Below the pieces are notes generated by a model. That model did no database searches, was not told where the DNA came from, and saw only the letters and a list, made by a program, of their open reading frames with translations. The translations under genes and the position numbers were made by a program. Positions 11,189-23,100 of a stretch of DNA of 64,000 nt are shown here, in pieces. Each line of letters starts with the position of its first letter. Position 1 is the first letter of the stretch. Location: the NCBI RefSeq assembly GCF_002865645.1, contig NW_020194609.1, forward strand, positions 186,001 through 250,000, written 5' to 3'. The DNA is from Hyaloscypha bicolor E (Eukaryota > Ascomycota > Leotiomycetes > Helotiales > Hyaloscyphaceae).

Positions 11189-12383
11189 CTATGTTGAGTT
11201 TAGCCAGGGACTCGTCTGAATAATCCAGAGCCAGGGTAATTTGTCCAAGTCTGACAAAGTCAGTAGCCATACTACGGTGCCAGGAAATCCCACGTACGTC
11301 AGAGCGTCCCCCACCAGCCCTTTGATGATGACTGGGATGAAGAACGGAATCCACCCCTCCTTATCAAGAGGCTTGTCGAGCCCACAACGGATATCCTCAA
11401 GCCCCTGGCTTAGATACGGAAAGGAGTGCATGCACGCTTCCCAAAGTAGGCCATATTGGGATACTGGCCGTCCGGCTATTGTCATGAATCAGCCTGGTTC
11501 ATGCCACATTTGGAAAACCTGATCGATTTGGAGGGAACATCTTACACAGGAAGAATAGCTCAGTGGCCCCATGGCCCCATCCTCGTATAATCAGACCTCT
11601 GATCACTCGGTTCACCCACAGCGCACCTCTCCTCAGACGGTACAGGTTCGCTGCCCCAGAGCTTGACATACATATCCTCATCAAATCATTGATGGTATTT
11701 ATCGGTAGCCCTTGATGCTCCATAACTACACATAAGCTAGCAAACACCAGCTCTCTGAAATTATGAATCTGCGAGACAAACATCGTGTTTGTGCCCGAAG
11801 CCTTGGTATCCAATGCATACTGACGTGCAGATAAGATCAATGCGTCCTTGGTATTCATACCGGGGCGCCTCTCCTCGGTTAGGAGAAGAGAGGAGCCAGG
11901 AGTCTGGGCCCATTCAGAAGGGATGCAGTTTTGCAGCCCAAGGATGAGCGTGAGGGCGCGGTTGTTCTGGTCTACGGAGTCTAGACCACAAGTGACTCGT
12001 TTGAGGGTCCAGCCTCGTGGATCGTCCCACCCTGCAGTGATCTGGTCGACGATCCGTTTCCATCTAGGGTTATTTCCCGGCGGGGACTTTTGAGGTGGCT
12101 TGGCTGACGTTGGTGATGTGGCTGCGATCTGAAGAGCTGGAGGTTGATTAACTTGGTATTCTACGAGATCACTGGACTCGAAGTCCACTACCATCTCGGG
12201 GGGGAGGTATGGCACGTCCGGAACCAGGATCATAGGATCCGGGACGGCCCAGGGAGTGCAACACTCATGGTGCTGCTGGAGATAGGAAACCTTGGCCTCC
12301 AGGTAGCCGATGTAGCTAATTAGCTCGGTTATCTGACCAGCTTGGTCTTGCCAAGGGATATGGGTCCGTCCTGGCGATGTCAT
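11189..12383 (-). CDS. Hypothetical protein, 383 aa, two exons
   Basis: Exon 1 is 11,519-12,383 and exon 2 is 11,189-11,475, joined over a 43-nt intron (11,476-11,518) that starts GTTTTCC, has a CTGAT branch-like site and ends CAATAG. Splicing fuses two frames that are otherwise separated by stops. The first in-frame ATG is at 12,383 (context TCACAATGAC); the frame is open for about 23 further codons upstream without an ATG. The protein starts with a short heptad-like segment (QITELISYIGYLEAKVSYL), then a proline-rich linker, then a compact domain with GWDDPRGWTLKRV and YALDTKASGTNTMF, an arginine-rich RLRRGALWVNRVIRG stretch and a hydrophobic C-terminus. I do not recognise the family and assign no function. 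It is transcribed in the same direction as the NmrA-like gene 324 bp upstream of its start. Confidence 0.7.
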
Positions 12384-12706
12384 TGTGAGTGTGGTTGCAG
12401 TAATCTGCGGAAGTGGTACGATACTCCGTAAGGTGTTAAGTACTGACAACAAACCATCACGTCAAAACGCGTTCCGAGGAGAACACATTTCACGTTGACC
12501 AAGCAATTCATCTCCTGGCCCCACATGACTGAATCTTACTGGGAGTTGGGAAACACCACACAAATGTGGTCGAATGTGACTTTTCGCTAAAGTATTACGC
12601 TGATAAATCACAAAATGAAGGATCCCTATTCGGCTACCCCGCCACCGCCCTAATCATTGAACACCTTCGCACCACTATCATCCCCCTGCTTGTCATCTTG
12701 TGGCAT

Positions 12707-13764
12707 TCACAGCACCAAAGAGTAATCGAAAGAAGCTAGTGCCTCTTCCGTCGAGATAAGCTTTTCAACCACTCCCAAATCTTCTTTCGTGATGTAATCC
12801 TCTCCACTCCAGCTCTTTTCCTTGTACTCACCCCAGAACTCCATCATGACGCCCATTTCCTGCCCCCACATTGGCCAGAGGCGATTATACTCAGCAAGTG
12901 GGATCTGAACGTACTCCGTCTGCTTGCCAGTGACACGCCCCCAAGTGGAGATAAATTCTTCCACTGTGGACTCATCCACTGTAGCGAGAACAAATTTTCC
13001 ATTCAGAGTCAACTCAGGTTTCTTGGCAATTCCCACGATGATCGGACCAATATTCTTTTTCTGATCTGCGACTGAAAGAATTGGCGTATCTGCTGGAGCT
13101 GGCTGCAACCAGACGTATTTGCCTGAGGATTTCTGTTTCTATTTTTTAGCTGGCTCTTGACTTCCTGGTGGGTCTACCTTACGATCAGGTTTGGGGTGAA
13201 CATTGGAAAGAACAAGTTGCTTGCAAAAAAAGTGACCCAGACAAAAGTAGTCTTTGTGAGGAGAGTGGGGTCACTCTTGATATATGCATCGATTTGATTT
13301 TTGGCTTCAAAGTGAGGGACAACATATTTTCCTCCCGATATCTTCTTTCCGTTGGGAAGCGTGCTCCATATGTAGTGCTTGAGTGTAGGGGTTGCCGAAG
13401 CGGCTTTGGCAAGATTGATTCCTTGGACAGATTCTACTTTCATGGCTTCCTCAGGTCCCTTGGCGGCGAATGGCTCGAAGAAGTCTGTGACGGCGAAGAT
13501 GAGGGTAGCGCCCTTTGGCTTGTTAGGGAGGGCCTGTGAGTACTTCAGTGTACATACCTTAAATGCTTCAATGAGCGATGCTTGATCATTGAGATTAGCA
13601 GTCACCACTTCAACACCACGTTTGTGAAGGGCCTGGGCATTTGCGTTGTTAACGTTTCGGGTGACGCCTCTCACTTGATACGTTCCGTCTTGGAGAAAGG
13701 AATCGACGACACTACCACCCTGGCCTCCTGTTGCTCCGATGATAACTGCGACTGGCTTGGACAT
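12707..13764 (-). CDS. NmrA-like family NAD(P)-binding protein, 320 aa
   Basis: Three exons: 13,558-13,764, 13,183-13,512 and 12,707-13,132. Intron 1 (45 nt, GTATGT, CTAAC branch site, AAAG acceptor) keeps frame, so an unspliced reading gives 15 false residues; spliced, the protein reads AFK-GATLIFAVTDF as expected for the family. Intron 2 (50 nt) joins TPNLI to KSSGKYVWLQ. The N-terminus VIIGATGGQGGSVV is the Rossmann-fold dinucleotide loop (GxxGxxG). IWSTLPNG, FFASNLFFPMFTPN and PIIVGIAKKP match the NmrA subgroup of atypical short-chain dehydrogenases, and 320 aa is the usual length. Such proteins act as redox-sensing regulators (as NmrA does in nitrogen repression) or as NAD(P)H-dependent reductases; which applies here cannot be told. 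It is probably soluble, with no signal or membrane segment seen. Confidence 0.9.
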
Positions 13765-13900
13765 TGTAGCGAAGTGTTGAATATTAAGATGAGTAAGTGA
13801 GTCTGCGAAGAATTTTGAGTGTGAATTTTGTTTGGTGGACTGTGCTGTACAGTTGATTGCTGTGTTGCTTGAGAATGATGTCTTGAAGGGAAGAGGATGG

Positions 13901-13914
13901 GCATATATTTATCC
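13901..13914 (-). promoter_or_regulatory. TATA-like element of the NmrA-like gene
   Basis: On the minus strand the sequence GGATAAATATATGC lies about 140 bp before the ATG and is followed by a pyrimidine-rich CCCATCCTCTTCCC tract typical of fungal transcription starts. Inferred from position and sequence only. Confidence 0.5.
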
Positions 13915-14113
13915 CCATTGCATCGGGTCTGAGGATGACAAACTGCAGTGCAGGACATAATGATGACGCAAATGATTAAATATGCTTCTCGGTGCAAATT
14001 CACGATTTTGCTTAGAGATTGATGCACTGCTTCATGTGTGGTGATGGTTTTGTGTGTGGTGATGTTGATAATCAGCATAATGCAGCCACACATAGTGTGG
14101 TGTCAGGGGTGAG

Positions 14114-14123
14114 CTCCGCGGAG
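14114..14123. promoter_or_regulatory. CTCCGCGGAG palindrome, possible Zn2Cys6 regulator site
   Basis: This is a perfect 10-bp palindrome with a CCGCGG centre, about 350 bp upstream of the NmrA-like start and followed at once by TCCGG. Zn2Cys6 factors bind paired CGG triplets, so an operator is plausible but unproven. Confidence 0.3.
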
Positions 14124-14766
14124 TCCGGCAGTATCCCACCTATCACCACAACCCTGGCTTCAGCAAGTATTCCAGATGAGATAACGAGATTCGCCAATAA
14201 TACATCAATAAATCCTCGTCGGTGCTGCGCAAGCATTTTTATGGACTGGCCCGCGAATAAGGAGCTCAGTTAATAATTGCTTTCCCGCTTTAACAGCGGC
14301 TTTTCCTTCTAAACCCACAAAACAGTGTTGCTAAGCTTCCAGCCTTCTGCAGTGCAACCGGAGAAGGGATCACACTACTCCCTTTGCAGGAGCAATGTCG
14401 AGTCCATCCAGGTTATTAAGCGTGCATTAATGATGAAAAACGATGATTGGCTTCTCTTAACGTTTCCAAAAAGCTGGCGAGTCGACCTCGGGACAGCGCT
14501 GGCCTTGTGTTCAAATTTCTATCAGGCTGGGGCATGCAAACACAAGTTCTGCTCGGAGTCGTTCAATGAGGTTAAATTAGACCTAACTCGATGGAAGCTA
14601 TTTCCCGGAGATCCCAGCCGGCCATTTGGTAATAAGTGGTGATTCTGTACCGGCGAACTTCCTGGGGGAAATGGCAGGTGGCTAGGCAAAGACGAATAAA
14701 TGGTGGAGGAGAGCGAGGAGCGCATGAAGCTTTGCTGCCGTTCAAATGGTAGAAATGCTTACCTCC
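14124..14766. other. Intergenic stretch with only weak short frames
   Basis: A plus-strand frame of 105 codons (14,325-14,642) exists but has no recognisable motif, splice signals or codon pattern that would support it, and minus-strand frames are shorter. I see no supportable gene. Confidence 0.45.
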
Positions 14767-14774
14767 GCCGGTTC

Positions 14775-15553
14775 CAGTGTCAAAAAAATAATTAAGGTAA
14801 TTAATTATATTTAATTAAATTAAATTTCTAATTAATTATAATTTGATTATCGACTTCCAAAAAAATAATTAATTATTAGACTAATTATAATTAAATATAT
14901 TTAATTATTTTTAATTATTACGTAACAGTTATATAAAAGTAATATAAATAATAAGTTCTCTTCTTTTTCTTTAAATAATATACGATTAAAGCGTAGAGAG
15001 AGCAAAGGTAAGTTAATTTCCTAAGAAGAGAGAAGGAGAGCAAAGTAATATATATGTGAATTATTTGCTCCGGATGTCACATGACCGCACTACGTAACTA
15101 GGGAAGCCGAAACCACTACCATAACACTTATTTACTATTGCAATAAATACGGGTATATATAGTATATATTGGATATCCAAGGAAGAGAGGTGTGGTGTGG
15201 GTGGCCAGAGCTTAAATAGAATAACCATGGTCACGTGAAGACAAGTCACGTGGTCAGCCTGCAGTTGCCATACAACAGTTACAAAGATAAGTAAAGAAAG
15301 TAAAGGCGGCATACTAGCTATTAAGCCTATTATAGTTAGGCAATATCTAAATTAGGCTAGAATAAACTTTATTTTTGCCCGATAACGCTTGTGCTATCTC
15401 TATAGTCACGTGTAATACCACGTAACCAAATAATTAATTATATTTAATTAAATTAAGTAAATAATTAATTATAATTTGATTACTACTATTCTGACTTAAT
15501 TTAATTTAATTACCGGCCAATAATTATAATTAATTAAATTATTTGACACACTG
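14775..15553. mobile_element. hAT-type non-autonomous element (779 bp)
   Basis: The element starts CAGTGTCAAA and ends TTTGACACACTG, giving inverted termini beginning CAGTGT. It is flanked by an exact 8-bp direct duplication GCCGGTTC (14,767-14,774 and 15,554-15,561). An 8-bp duplication plus CAG-type termini is the signature of the hAT superfamily. The subterminal 80 bp on each side are TTAATTAA-rich repeats in inverted arrangement. There is no transposase frame, so it depends on a transposase elsewhere. It holds three CACGTG sites (15,232, 15,247 and 15,407) and is not RIP-mutated, which suggests low copy number, recent arrival, or a length below the RIP threshold. Confidence 0.85.
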
Positions 15554-15561
15554 GCCGGTTC

Positions 15562-16860
15562 CTTTAGATTACTGCTTATTATACTTAAACTGGTCCTGAG
15601 TGTGGCCTCGTATCTAATTCTGGGTCGCAAATAAGCTTGAAATAGCACTAGAGAAACTTCTGAGTATCATGAATCAATTGTCTCTTTCTTGAGTTTCGTA
15701 TAGAGTTAACTAGCAAGAGGGCTAATTTGGGAGTTCTCCTTATTTCTATTACCCAGGGCAGTTATACTTTGCGTTAAATGCTTTTAATAAGAGGAGAGTA
15801 AGTGAATTAATTATAACTTGCTATAATAAAGGCTTTTTTAATAAAGTAAATCGCGTATTTCTATATAGCCTTTCTCTAGTAAATAAAACCCTGAAGTATA
15901 GTCTAGAGTATAATTTAAATATAATTATTATTTATATTTATACTTGCTTTATATAAAAGCAATATATAAAATAAATAAAGCAAAATAAAATAATAGCCCT
16001 TATTTATATATTATTTATATTTTAATTAAGGCATTTATAAATATTTATAAATACCCTAAATAATATATATATAACTTATATATATAATTAGCTAGCCTAA
16101 TTAAATAAAACTCTAGCTACTTTTATACTAGTATTATCTCGCTATTTAATTAAGTAATAAAATAGTTTAATAAGTAAATTAAAGTATAGAATTCTAAGAA
16201 AAAGATTATTATAAAAAAGTAATATTTAGTTAATATTATATATTTTAGTTTATTTTAATTATAGTTACTAATAAATATATTAGTTAATAATTATTAAGAA
16301 AACTTTAATATATTATAATTATATATTTTATTTTTATAAGGTATTTATTAATAAGTTATGAAATTATAATATTAAATTTAATATAAAACTAATTTCTATT
16401 TCTTTTATAAAATTCAGGAAAGTATTCTCAAAGTAAATAGCCCTAATAATATATATATAATTAGTAATTTATAACTCTAAAGCTTATAATATTAATAATA
16501 ATTAATTATAATATTAAATAGCCGTCGATTTCTCTAATTAATACCCGTAATATTCGAGATTCGTTATATATCCTTTAGTTACGTGTAATTTTATATATAT
16601 TATAAATAAAATAAAACGAATTATAAGAGAATTAACGAATTATAAAATAAAGAAATATATATATATATATATATTAAATCGAGTATTATTAAAAATAAAG
16701 AAAGTAATATTACTAGTTTTTTAATAAGGAAATAATATAATTTATTAAAAATTACTTTATTATATAAAGTAGTATATAGTGCTATAAAACGGAAGTCCAT
16801 GAATTATCTCAGCTATAAAAGAAGGATAATTCTCGTGTAGGGCTAGATAATTACGCGGTA
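15562..16860. other. AT-rich, partly RIP-mutated sequence without genes
   Basis: Composition falls steadily from 15,562 into RIP-type sequence (15,880-16,790) and recovers at about 16,850. A stretch of about 45 bp at 16,120-16,165 recurs inverted at 28,185-28,235 and is probably transposon-derived. No domain is recognisable. Confidence 0.6.
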
Positions 16861-16979
16861 ATAACAGTAAGTCTTCCTCTGAGTAAAAAGCCTGAATTCA
16901 GAGTCTGGCCGATGTAGTACTCGGTTGACCGGTAGACGGATTCAGTCACAGAGCTCTTGCGTAAAGACACGTCCAGCTC

Positions 16980-17723
16980 CTAATTAGCCCATCCACAAGC
17001 GAGGCTAAAATCTACGGCTGAAGGTACCCAGTTCCCGTTGTTCTGCTGTTCAAGAGGATGGTCTGTTGCCCGCTTTATAAAGTTGAACTCCCCAGCCTCT
17101 GTAACCTGAATCTGCCCGTGCCACCGATATCTGTCCCGGGTTCCCGTGAATAGAAACTCAAATTTATTCTCTCCATCGTCTCCTCCCTCGTCAATCTCAG
17201 TTGCTCCAATGTCAATGGGGCTGTCTGCGACAGGACCCACATCACCCGGGCCCCCAAATATAACGCTGAGGACTTCGTTGAGGACTAGGCCGGGACCCAC
17301 AGATATAGAAGCGATAATTCTGAGAATCCGGCCAGTTAGTCGCCAGGGTCCGCGTTCCTGGATGACCGATAACGATCTCGCTTCGGGAGCGGCGACGTCG
17401 GCGTCACTTGTAACCAGTAAGCCTCGCTTATGGAGAGGGAGAAAAGTGGACGACGTGCCCCTCGTGAAGGTTGCGGGTTAATTTTCGAGGTACCCTTGCT
17501 TCTCCGGGGGCAACCTCACTATTCTGTGTGAGTACATCTATTCCAGAATTTTTGAGTGCATCGACCTTATTTACCGGACAAAAACGCCGCCCATGTTACT
17601 GGCTGCCTCGCGCGGAGTTAATATCGGACTGCCAATATCTCTGGGTCCGCTTAGATCTTCGACTGTTGGTATGGCAAAGGCGCTGCCAATGGCAAGAGTG
17701 GTAAAAATGGCTGAAACGTGCAT
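16980..17723 (-). CDS. Candidate small secreted protein with apparent frameshift
   Basis: The minus-strand ATG at 17,723 starts MHVSAIFTTLAIGSAFAIP, a clear signal peptide with cleavage expected near AFA-IP. After about 50 codons the frame meets TAA. The next frame, one base displaced, is open as VNKVDALKNSGIDVLTQ and joins in frame, over a 67-nt intron (17,427-17,493; GTACCT donor, pyrimidine-rich TCCATAAG acceptor), to a long C-terminal frame ending LACGWAN at 16,980. The break lies at the A5/T5 run 17,580-17,584, so a one-base deletion, a sequencing error or an unseen intron would explain it. The C-terminal half is acidic (EIDEGGDDGE) and then rich in aromatic residues. The family is not recognised. 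A secreted effector-type protein is plausible from the signal peptide and the transposon-edge location; function is unknown and the gene may be dead. Confidence 0.55.
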
Positions 17724-17840
17724 GGTGATTGACAGATTCTAAGAATTTGAGTAGTGCTCTAGGTGACCAGGTGAGTCTATAAAGAAGATGTGTAGGCTTG
17801 AGTGATAAAGCATTATGGTCGGAGAGGGAGGAAATCATCC

Positions 17841-17850
17841 CTCTTATATA
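17841..17850 (-). promoter_or_regulatory. TATA box of the secreted-protein gene
   Basis: On the minus strand TATATAAGAG lies about 120 bp before the ATG at 17,723, a normal fungal TATA position. It sits only about 65 bp from the retrotransposon LTR, so insertion may have separated the gene from its upstream control region. Confidence 0.55.
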
Positions 17851-17913
17851 TCCTAAAAGCTCAGGCATACAGGTTCAAACATAAATTGATCAAATGGATA
17901 TGTATATTACAGG

Positions 17914-18118
17914 TGTAACGGCGGGATCAATGCAATGGTCGAAAGCTCAAAGTTCAAAGAATCTCATGTATTGGAAAATACTAAGCTATGGAACAAAGTA
18001 GGGAGGATGCCTCGACCTTTAGTATTATTCCGTCTAAGCAATTCCGGCTTAGCTTCGTTTTGTGCCTGTTTCCGATATCCTGTCCTTGGCAGATTATGCC
18101 CTTACGCCAGCCGTTATA
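17914..18118 (-). repeat. 3' LTR of gypsy element 1 (little mutated)
   Basis: 205 bp, matching 25,536-25,740 end to end. About one site in five differs, almost always C or G here against T or A in the other copy. It keeps near-normal composition. Confidence 0.92.
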
Positions 18119-18239
18119 TTACCCTCCTCTCAAAGAGAAGTCTAAATGCCCTTATTTAGGGGATTATTTAGCCGTAGTATAGAAAAGAAAAAAAGAGGAA
18201 ATAATAGCTATTAACCCCATTCCGTCTAATTCCTATAGT

Positions 18240-19560
18240 TTACTTATAATTAAAGTATAGTCTTAACTTTACTAGAATAACCTAGTCCCTAGTATATTCC
18301 GGCCAGTCCTTAGTATTCATTGCTCGCATTATGCCTATACCTATATTAATAATATAGTCTGGGAGTGCTATATAGGCTATGGCCGATATTAGGACTATTA
18401 TTATCGGGCGGTCTTTAAATAGGGGTAGTAGATCAAGTCTATCCGTTAATATAGGCTTTAATATAATAGCTTGCTTGCCTTTTTTCTTAGTTAGGGTAGT
18501 AATATTTGACTTGATTATACCGTTTCTGAGCTACTTAATTAACTTCTGGGTCTTTTCGAGCTTAATATATATATTCTTAAGTTATTCCTTTATAGTAGAG
18601 ACTTATATATTAAGAGCGGCTATTTGAACTACTTTATTATTAAATCCCCGGGCCTTAAGCTATATAATTTTGGTTTTATAGAAGTTTCTAAGGGGTTTTC
18701 CGACTTCCTAAATAGTATTATATACTAATTCATTAATATTTATAGGGTATTACTTCTTTAATTTGGCTTTTAGAATTATTTGCTAGCTCTTAGTTTTAGA
18801 CTAGTACTTTATATAATAATTACTACTTAATATTATATATCTTCTAATTATAATAGATATCTTAATATTAGTTTAGCTATTTTTATTATAGTTAGAGTTT
18901 TCTTTATTACTAGAAGTTTTTCTATTCTTAGTCTTTTTATTATCGGAATTCTTACTATTATTTAATATCTTATATTTCTTAAATAAACTAGCCTTACTCT
19001 TTTTAATTTTCTTAGTATTTGACTTTATAAAATTAATAAAATAGCCCTTATTAATACTATCTATTCCGCCTATTAGACTATTAGACTTATTATTACTAGT
19101 AACTAAAACCTTTATTTTATTATTTTTAGAATATTTTATTAAGATATTCTTTATAATAATTTCAGATATATTTTTAAGAGTAATATAGGCTATATTCTAT
19201 ATATTAATCTATTTTTAGGTAAGGGAATTACTATTTTCGTTTATAAAAGTAATTTGGCTAGTAGTTATATTAATAATAATAATAGCTACTAAACTTAAGA
19301 TACTATTACTATTACTTAAATTATCTAGAATCTAGTAAGTAGCCTTATTTAATCCGGCTATAAATAATATATTACCGGAATTTCTTGTCTATTTCGTCTT
19401 TATTAATAGTTCTATTAAGGTAATAATAGTAGTATAAATAATTAAGGTTATAAAGGTTAAAGTAATTAGAAAGGTTTTCCTTAATTTTTAATAATATTTT
19501 AAACTAATATAAATAAGTATTTATTTTTGGCTTAGCTTTAAAAATTTACTTTTTTTTTGT
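18240..19560 (-). pseudogene. Extra reading frame downstream of integrase in gypsy element 1
   Basis: Between the integrase region and the 3' LTR, on the same strand, another degraded frame can be followed. It has a lysine/serine-rich part near 18,900-19,050, then a charged, helix-prone stretch near 18,380-18,700 (for example KGKQAIILKPILTDRLDLLP and LLPLFKDRPIIIV). Standard Ty3/gypsy elements end soon after integrase. This could be a third ORF, a chromodomain-region extension, or a nested fragment. The plus-strand ORF at 18,379-18,627 is its shadow. The family is not recognised. Confidence 0.4.
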
Positions 19561-20199
19561 AATTTGCCTAGATAATAAAGTATAATCTAGTATAATAAAA
19601 GAAAATAAGTATTAATATAATAAAATAAAGAAAATATACTAGAATTTAGATAAAACCCGGGAAATGTTTAGGTTTTTCTTCTTCTTCTCTAGTTATAAAG
19701 GCCTTATTATTATCTGAGTAGTTTTTATTAAACTTATTCTTTTTTCATATACTAAATCTATTTATTTAGTCGGATAAGAAATCCTGCTTTACTAGAATTC
19801 TACTTATAAAATTTATATAATTTAAGTACTAAGTTCTTAAAGTTTAATATAAGGTACTATTTATTATTTATATTCTATTTCTTCTATTTAATCTTATAAT
19901 AAAGCTTACTATAAAGTACTTTAAAAGAAAGAATCTTTTTAACTTCTTATTCGAGTTTACTATTAACTTTAGTAGAACTAGACTCTTTATTAGTCTGGCC
20001 AGATAATAGATTAGTAGAATTCTTATAAAATCTATTTATATAGAAAATTAGCCAAATTCTATATAATAGAAAAAGATCTAATTAATATAAATAGCCGACT
20101 ATTTTATTAATCTTAAATAATCTAATAAGGAAATAATTTAATTTATTAAATAAATAATTTGTTTTCTATATTTTTTTAATTATATAAATTATATTTCCT

Positions 20200-23100
20200 A
20201 AACCGAAATCCGGTTCTTACTATTTCTTATTAGCTTACTTAGCCTAATATTCCTAAGCTATTATTATATATTCTTGGATATAATTAATAGTAATATTAAT
20301 TCTCTTAGTTTACTATTATATTTCTTTCTAATTGAGTTTCTTTTTTAGTATTTTAAACTCTATTATTAGTAGTATCTAGTTAAAGTTTAGCCTAGGTTTA
20401 TATCTATAATTAATTATTAAAAGAAATAAGCTAGTTAATTTATATAGGCAAGTAGTACCTATAGTATTAAATATCGGAAATAAATTTATCTAATTATTCT
20501 AGAAGTAATTAATAAAGAAATAAAGTCGGGTATTAATAATCTAGTTAATAATTTCTATTTATTTATTAGTTTGGGTATATTCTATAGTTAAGAGCTTTAA
20601 TTTAGTTCTAGTTAATCTTAATAGTTTATTTATAAAGTCTGAAATAAATTAGGGTCTTTAATTACTTATAATAATAGGGAGAAATCCTCGAAATTACTAG
20701 ATATAGTAATAGAATAGGCTAGTAATAGTTCTAGCTATAGTATTTTTAATTATTAGTAGGCTTATATATTATTTAAATAATTAATTAACTATAATAAATA
20801 TATTATTATATTTCTTATTTATAAAGCTAGAAATATAAAAGTTTATAGATAAATTGTTTTATATCCTTAGAGGAACTAGTAATAGATATAATAGGCCTGG
20901 CGTTTTATTTCTTAGTTTATAAAACCTTTAATATTTATAATAGTTTACTATAAAGCAATTAATATCTATAGAGAAAGTAGGCTATTAGTAAAGTTTCTAA
21001 ACTAGAATTTTTGTCTTATTTTAACCGGAATATATAATAGTTATTATATTATGGATTTATTATAGGAGCCTAGTTTATAGATTATTATATTTATCTAATA
21101 TAATAAGTCTTTTATTATAAAGTATATAGCTATTTAATATTTCCTATAAATCTGTATTTTCCCGGGCTTTCTTATATTTATTCTCTAAGGCTAGGTCTAT
21201 CTAATTAGCTTATAGAACTTTAATTATAATAAATAGCTTATCTATTTCTTCTATTTTAGTAGAAATATAAGCTATATCTATTATTTTAATAGAAGCGAGA
21301 ATTAGATCTAATAGAATAATTTATCTAGTTCTTTTTATTTCCTTAGCCTACTTTTAGATTAGTATAAGCTTGTCTTTTTAGGATAAGATATTAGTAATAG
21401 TATTATTTTTGCCCGGCTAATAAGTAATCTAGTAATAGAATTATAATAGGAAACTTATCTATTAGATTTATTATTTATTTAAAAGTTTTTTAGTACCGAA
21501 ATATTCGAGTACTTTATAGTTAGTAATAATTAGAAAATTAGATAAGCTAATTAGTTCTACCTACTATTACCGAAATCCTTTAATAATAATAAGAAGTTCC
21601 TTATTATAAACTTTATAATAGCTTTTAGCTTCTTAAAGAGCTTTAAAGTAGAATAAAACCGGGTATTATTATTTGTTTTCTGGGCTTTTTTAAAAGAGTA
21701 TATCTATAGTAGCTAGATTTAAATAGTTAGTTTCCAGGCGGGTTTCTCTATTATATTTAAAATAGAAAAGTATAGAAATAAAGAGAAATAGATCTTTAAG
21801 CTAATTAAAGGCATCTAGCTAGATTTTATTGAGTATAAACTTTAGTAAAGTATTCTTTTTAGTTAGATAGTTTAGGGAATAGGAAATATATTTATAGGCT
21901 TAAATAAACCTATAATAGAAGTTATAGAAGCCTAAAAATAACTATATTTCTCTTTTTATTATAGGTTAGTACTAGTTTTAGATAATAGAAGTTTTGGCAG
22001 AATCTATTTATATACCTTAATTCGAAATAATAAATTCTAAGAATATTATCTTAGAAATTTCAAATTTATATTTATAAATATTAATTTATAATCTAGTATT
22101 CTGGAGCTTTTATAGAACTATTTTAATATACTATTAATACTTCTTTTTATTCTTGGAAAAAATTAGTATATTATTAATATAGGCCAAGTAAAAGTTATTT
22201 AAATAGTCTATTAGAATAGTATTAATATATTACTAGAAAGTTATTAGATTATTATAGAATTCAAATAGTAGAACTACTAGTTTAAAGAATCTATATCTCG
22301 TTCTAAAAGCTGCTTATACTATAGAAGCTAGTTCTATATAAATTCGATTAAAAATATATTAAATATCTAATTTAATAAATATTAATAATTCGACTAATTA
22401 GTTAAGAATCTTAGTAATAAGCAGCAGGAAATAGTAGTTCTTTTTTATTATAGTATTTAGCTATTAATAATTAATATAAAATTATAGGCTACTATCTTTC
22501 TTTTTAATAAATAAGACTAGTAATAAGAAGAGGAATTCGGATAGCTTAATAAAACCCTTTTTTAGGTTCTTAATAAGATACTTTTTTATTTTTTCGAGTT
22601 TATTAAAGCTTATTTTATAGAAATAGGCCGTTTTTATTAAGGGATCTGGTTTATTAAAACAGAGCTTATAATTAAAAAGTCGAGATTAGAGAAGCTTATC
22701 TACTACTTTCTTAGAGAATGCTCTAGCTATATTATATAGCTATATAGAGAGAAATACCCGAAGCTCTTAAAGTTCTTTGGGATTAAAAGATAATATATTA
22801 CTAAGGGTATTAGGTTTATCTATATTCAGGAAATATATTAGGTTACTAGTTTGAGTATAATATCCGGTAGGCTATAGTATTAGTTATCTAATTACTATAG
22901 GTAATAGTAAATATTTCTTTAATTTATAATTCTGTTTCTTAAATATATAGTTAATTTTATTAATAGTAACTAATCTAATTAAGTTACCGGAATCTTTAGT
23001 ATTTAATTAGAAAGTAGCTACTCTAATAAAATAGTAGAAATAATCTAGTAGCTTAATTATTTTAAGAGTATTAAGATCTAGCTCTTTCTTTCTTACCTAA

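Noticed and set aside
13671..14093. Minus-strand ORF of 140 codons upstream of the NmrA-like start
   Set aside because: It overlaps the start of the NmrA-like gene in another frame and covers its TATA region and 5' leader; the His/Thr-rich text comes from low-complexity promoter sequence.
14325..14642. Plus-strand ORF of 105 codons
   Set aside because: No homology was recognised, there are no flanking exons and composition is neutral; not enough to call a gene.
17935..18182. Two overlapping short ORFs (MVESSKF.. and MEQSRED..)
   Set aside because: Both lie within the 205-bp LTR of gypsy element 1 and its edge.
18379..18627. Plus-strand ORF of 82 codons with hydrophobic C-terminus
   Set aside because: It lies antisense to a longer minus-strand degraded frame of gypsy element 1, in partly RIP-mutated sequence where chance ORFs arise.
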